Positions 21,292-24,028 of a stretch of 24,028 bases of DNA are shown one piece after another. The notes beneath the pieces are model-generated. The model did not search any database and was not told where the DNA came from. It saw only the letters and a list, made by a program, of their open reading frames with translations. Each line of letters begins with the position of its first letter. The first letter of the stretch is position 1. The stretch is from an uncultured Acetatifactor sp. (GTDB lineage Bacteria; Bacillota; Clostridia; Lachnospirales; Lachnospiraceae): contig CAJUJU010000027.1 of assembly GCA_910586835.1 (NCBI GenBank), positions 21,928-45,955 on the forward strand, in the 5' to 3' direction. The position numbers were made by a program, and so were the translations under genes.

Positions 21292-21897
21292 CTACCGACT
21301 CACCGCCGTCCGGATTGCCTTCATCAGCTCCTCATAGGTGTCAAAGGCGGGCAGCTTTGGATAGTCGGACTTGATCTGCTCCGTGCTCTTAAACAAAAAG
21401 CCTGCCTTGCTTGCCTGAATCATGCCAAGGTCATTATAGCTGTCTCCTGCGGCCACCGTCTCATAGCCGATGGACTGAAGTGCCTTCACCGTAGTGAGCT
21501 TGGAATTTTCAATACGCATTTTATAGCCCGTGATACTGCCGTCCTGCGCCACTTCCAGAGAATTGCAGAAAATCGTGGGCCATCCCAGCTTTTCCATCAG
21601 CGGAGTGGCAAACTGGGTAAAGGTATCACTGATAATGATAACCTGGCAGAAACTGCGCAGTTCGTCCAAAAAATTCTTTGCGCCGGGTATGGGGTCGATG
21701 GCCGCAATGGTATCCTGAATCTCCTTAAGACCCAGCCCGTGCTCCTTCAGAATGGAAAGCCTCCACTTCATCAGCTTATCATAATCCGGCTCGTCCCTTG
21801 TGGTTCTGCGAAGCTCCGGGATACCGCTGGCCTCCGCAAACGCAATCCAGATCTCCGGCACCAACACACCTTCCAGATCCAAACATACAATATACAT
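21292..21897 (-). CDS. thrH: ThrH: phosphoserine phosphatase / homoserine phosphotransferase
   Basis: The 201-aa HAD-superfamily protein matches ThrH in length and motifs. The catalytic loop CLDLEGVLVPEIWIAFAE has Asp7 as nucleophile and Glu9 in place of the usual second Asp, which is characteristic of ThrH. RTTRDEPDYDKLMKWRL is the ThrH-specific cap segment. VIIISDTFTQFATPLM is motif II, and AAGDSYNDLGMI is motif IV, binding magnesium. Known members dephosphorylate phosphoserine and can transfer the phosphate to homoserine. The ATG follows GGAGG by five bases. The upstream gene is co-directional, but two hairpins lie between them and no promoter was recognised. A strong terminator follows. 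Confidence 0.9.
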   Translation of the reverse strand: MYIVCLDLEGVLVPEIWIAFAEASGIPELRRTTRDEPDYDKLMKWRLSILKEHGLGLKEIQDTIAAIDPIPGAKNFLDELRSFCQVIIISDTFTQFATPLMEKLGWPTIFCNSLEVAQDGSITGYKMRIENSKLTTVKALQSIGYETVAAGDSYNDLGMIQASKAGFLFKSTEQIKSDYPKLPAFDTYEELMKAIRTAVSR

Positions 21898-21932
21898 AAC
21901 TGCCTCCTGTCCCTCTTACTCTCCTTGACCGA

Positions 21933-22004
21933 GAGAACCCCTGGGCATGATGCCCGGGGGTTCTCCGGATTTTTACTGCCTGCCCGCCTTTTGACGGGGC
22001 AGGC
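21933..22004 (+). terminator. Two strong hairpins between thrH and the RRXRR-like gene
   Basis: The first hairpin (21933-21965) pairs GAGAACCCC with GGGGTTCTC and, inside, GGGCAT with ATGCCC; on the plus strand ATTTTTA follows. The second (21978-22004) pairs GCCTGCCC with GGGCAGGC. Neither has a T run on the minus strand, the direction of both flanking genes. The first therefore looks like a plus-strand terminator with no plus-strand gene to serve, or a structured leader of thrH. Confidence 0.5.
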
Positions 22005-22036
22005 GTTTATTCCGTGTCTGAATGACTTTCCTCCTA

Positions 22037-23014
22037 TTACCGGAAACCCTTCGCAATGTCCCCGAAAGCCTTCTCAAGTGTACCGGGAAGCTTATCCATC
22101 TCCTCCAGATCTATATTGATGCCTGTCAGATCTACACTGATATCCGTCAGCTCCTCTTTGTTCCCGGCTCTCCGCCTGGCTTCCGCTTCATCCCTGGCCA
22201 CTCCCGCGGAACGAGCCAGCTTTTTCGTGGAATACCATGCGTTGACCGGCCAGCCGTCCTCAAAGATAATATTGTGGCGCTGCGGTCTGTACGCCTCAAA
22301 AGGATCCGGTTCATCCTCCAGATCCCTGTACACCTCCGGCGGCTCCGCCGCCATCAGCGCCATGGGCGCCCGGTCCGCAACGAGCTGAAACTGCGTATAC
22401 CTCGTGTTCTTTGCCGTAAAGGGAATGTCATAATACTCCCAGCCTCTGAACTTTTTCAGCGGCTTGATATACCCCCGGTTCAGTCTGTACCGCAGCTCCT
22501 TCACGGGAAAATCCATGCCCTCAGGAGCAACCGCCCTGTCCAGAAACAGGATCCGCAGCTGGCAGATCTCGTCGCTTCTGTCGTTCTCCCCGCCGTTGAG
22601 CCAGAATATAAAATGATACTCCTGGCCCGGCGTAAGCTCCTGAAAGCCGTTGGTCACACAACTCGTCTTGTCCCAGTTCCACGCACCCACAGACAAAATT
22701 TCTGTCATCGTCTCCGCGGAAGGAATCTCCTCCGCCAGCGGATTGCTGATCACAAACTGATCGTACACTGTCTTGCTGCTGCCGGAACTTCTGTACCACT
22801 CTGCAGGGTTTATGGTAATATAATGAATCTTATCCACTTCTTTGTCCTCCATATTTTCATATGTCGGGCATTGCCTGCACAAACGGATCTCTCTGTCGGA
22901 AACAAACTCGGCCCGACACTTTTTTACAAGTCCCTTCGCTCTCTTCGGATAAGTATGGCCGATCTCCATACCCTGTTCATCCAGAACAAGTATGGTCTGT
23001 CCGTTTTTTTCCAT
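22037..23014 (-). CDS. Uncharacterised protein with RRXRR-like N-terminus
   Basis: The chosen ATG at 23014 lies six bases after GGGAGG and right before the first domain; the product is 325 aa. An in-frame ATG 20 codons upstream (23074) has a near-identical initiation region and may also be used. The N-terminus ILVLDEQGMEIGHTYPKRA, then LVKKCRAEFVSDREI, recalls RRXRR-type modules (V-L-D-x-x-G ... P-x-R-A-x-x-L-V-K-x-x-x-A). A CRQC pair follows. The middle (about 80-250) is rich in Tyr/Trp/Phe and looks like beta structure (TPGQEYHFIFWLNGG). The C-terminus is an acidic stretch, then TDISVDLTGINIDLEEMDKL. There is no signal peptide or membrane helix. I do not know its function. It has its own promoter. 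Confidence 0.75.
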   Translation of the reverse strand: MEKNGQTILVLDEQGMEIGHTYPKRAKGLVKKCRAEFVSDREIRLCRQCPTYENMEDKEVDKIHYITINPAEWYRSSGSSKTVYDQFVISNPLAEEIPSAETMTEILSVGAWNWDKTSCVTNGFQELTPGQEYHFIFWLNGGENDRSDEICQLRILFLDRAVAPEGMDFPVKELRYRLNRGYIKPLKKFRGWEYYDIPFTAKNTRYTQFQLVADRAPMALMAAEPPEVYRDLEDEPDPFEAYRPQRHNIIFEDGWPVNAWYSTKKLARSAGVARDEAEARRRAGNKEELTDISVDLTGINIDLEEMDKLPGTLEKAFGDIAKGFR

Positions 23015-23090
23015 GGGTGTCCTCCCCCTCGAACAATACCTGTATCCTGCCTTGTATCTTACGTTTTTTCTCATGGGTGTCTCCCCCGAT
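23002..23090 (-). repeat. Duplicated translation-initiation segment
   Basis: Two near-identical segments of about 27 bp, each with a GGGGGAG-type ribosome site, ACACCC, ATG and an A-rich run before ACG, lie 60 bp apart at about 23002-23032 and 23061-23090. Both ATG codons are in the same frame. Confidence 0.75.
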
Positions 23091-23095
23091 GCCCC

Positions 23096-23164
23096 GCCGG
23101 CCTTCCGCCGGCCCCCTGGCCTCAGATACTCTTTTATTTTACATGATGGCAGAACCATTGTCAA
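23096..23164 (-). promoter_or_regulatory. Promoter and leader hairpin of the RRXRR-like gene
   Basis: On the minus strand a perfect TTGACA (23159-23164) and TAAAAT (23136-23141) are 17 bp apart; the -35 abuts the stop of the YitT gene. A GC-rich hairpin GCCGGC-CTTCC-GCCGGC (23096-23112) lies in the leader just before the first ribosome site and could limit initiation there. Confidence 0.7.
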
Positions 23165-24028
23165 TCATTGCCTGTTCCGATACTCCTTTTTTTCGGTAAA
23201 GCCTCTCCCGCGCACCTCGCTGACCCGGCTGACCACCATGAAGCTGTCGGGATCCACCCCGCGGATCAGCTTCTCCAGCCTGGGCAACTCTCTGTTGGAG
23301 ACCACGCTGAAGACCATCCGGGTCTCCTCCCCCATAAACCCGCCCTCCGCGGAAATCATGGTCACGCCCCGGTCGATTCCGTGCAGTATCGCCTCCCGTA
23401 TCTCGTCATACCGCCGGCTCACCACCTTGACCTCCGTCCGTGTGCTTCCCATGAGAAGCAGCTTATCCAGCACAAAGGAATAAATCATCACCAGCACGAT
23501 GCCGTACAGCAGCCTCTCCACCGACCCGCTGACCACCTGGGACAGCAGAATCAGACAATCAAACACATACAGACTGGTAGATACCGGGATTCTGAAAAAC
23601 CGGTGCAGCAAAAGCGGCGGGATATCCATGCCCCCCGTGGAGGCGCCCAGACGGATGACAACGCCAAGCCCCGCCCCGATACCCAGTCCGGCAAAGACAG
23701 TACACAGCCAGAGATCCCCTGTCAAAACCAGATCTCCCAGCAGTCTGTCAAACACATGCAGCGCCGCGGGATACACAAAAGAACTGATGACGGTGGTCAT
23801 GGCAAATCTTTTTCCCAGGATCACCAGTCCCAGCAACAGCATCAGCACATTAAAGCAGAGCACAAAGGCGGAAACCGGAATTCCGGTAAAACGATGCACG
23901 GTGAGTCCGATACCCGTAGTGCCTCCCGTCATCAGCCCCACCGGAAGCACAAAAAGCTTTATAGCCAGGGCGTACAGGGCATTCCCCGCCGCGATCATCA
24001 GCACAGCCGCCAGTTTTTTCCCATTCCT
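23165..24028 (-). CDS. YitT/DUF2179-family membrane protein (5' end beyond window)
   Basis: The visible part has the YitT layout: five or six membrane helices (ALAIKLFVLPVGLMTGGTTG near the start, FVLCFNVLMLLLGLVILGKR, CTVFAGLGIGAGLGVVIRLG) with the family motif GASTGGMDIPPLLLHR. A soluble C-terminal DUF2179 domain follows from about TEVKVVSRRYDEIREAILHG through GVTMISAEGGFMGEETRMVF to VDPDSFMVVSRVSEVRGRGF. The function of this common Firmicute family is not established. The frame stays open to the right edge with no ATG and no ribosome site, and a GTG at 24004 is poorly supported. The true start therefore probably lies outside the window. The stop is directly followed by the promoter of the next gene. 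Confidence 0.88.
   Translation of the reverse strand, partial: RNGKKLAAVLMIAAGNALYALAIKLFVLPVGLMTGGTTGIGLTVHRFTGIPVSAFVLCFNVLMLLLGLVILGKRFAMTTVISSFVYPAALHVFDRLLGDLVLTGDLWLCTVFAGLGIGAGLGVVIRLGASTGGMDIPPLLLHRFFRIPVSTSLYVFDCLILLSQVVSGSVERLLYGIVLVMIYSFVLDKLLLMGSTRTEVKVVSRRYDEIREAILHGIDRGVTMISAEGGFMGEETRMVFSVVSNRELPRLEKLIRGVDPDSFMVVSRVSEVRGRGFTEKKEYRNRQ

Noticed and set aside
22022..23146. Plus-strand open frame of 374 codons
   Set aside because: Antisense to the RRXRR-like gene, which has a proper promoter and ribosome site; the plus frame has neither.

Overview
The window looks like chromosomal DNA of a gut-type Firmicute, most likely a Lachnospiraceae/Clostridia member. This is inferred from strong AGGAGG-type ribosome binding sites, sigma-A-like promoters, many intrinsic hairpin-plus-T terminators, a G/C-rich third codon position, and the families present: YfhO, Mbeg1-like hydrolase, YitT/DUF2179, AAA/DUF4143 ATPase, and a clostridial-type citrate synthase. 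No species can be named from sequence alone. There is no rRNA, tRNA, CRISPR array, transposase or phage gene. Nineteen protein genes are supported; all genes from 7007 to the right edge are on the minus strand.

Layout. 1-226: a palindromic 71-bp-period repeat, then a promoter region with dyads. 227-832 (+): an XRE DNA-binding domain fused to a VOC/glyoxalase domain. It converges on and overlaps by 104 nt a large YfhO-type membrane protein gene (729-3269, -). 3380-4027 (+): class I glutamine amidotransferase (gamma-glutamyl-GABA hydrolase type), overlapping by 65 nt with a convergent Mbeg1/DUF2974 alpha/beta hydrolase (3963-5135, -). 5249-6982 (+): methyl-accepting chemotaxis protein. 7007-8353 (-): citrate synthase with a TTG start. 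8513-8983 (-): uncharacterised 156-aa protein.

9075-12636 (-) is an L-rhamnose catabolic operon in the order rhaB-rhaA-rhaD, ended by a clear terminator. It is preceded in the same direction by its own-promoter AraC-family regulator (12779-13786) and a GH27 alpha-galactosidase-type gene (14003-15289). Together these suggest use of plant or host glycans: a sugar is released, then rhamnose is isomerised, phosphorylated and cleaved to lactaldehyde and DHAP. 15373-16713 (-) is an AAA/DUF4143 ATPase behind a 413-nt repeat-rich intergenic island. That island contains a second copy of the 71-bp-period repeat seen at the left edge.

17127-20894 (-) is a sugar ABC import operon: a lipoprotein binding protein and two MalF/MalG-like permeases, with no ATPase gene. 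An intrinsic terminator lies between the binding protein and the permeases. 21292-21897 (-) is thrH. 22037-23014 (-) is an uncharacterised protein with an RRXRR-like N-terminus and a duplicated translation start. 23165-24028 (-) is a YitT/DUF2179 membrane protein running off the right edge.

The most unusual signals are: (i) the 71-bp repeat family, whose hairpin shows a compensatory base-pair change between copies; (ii) terminators placed inside coding DNA or inside the transporter operon; (iii) the XRE-VOC fusion under a promoter with a dyad; and (iv) the duplicated initiation region of the RRXRR-like gene. No complete, clearly new multi-gene system was recognised.
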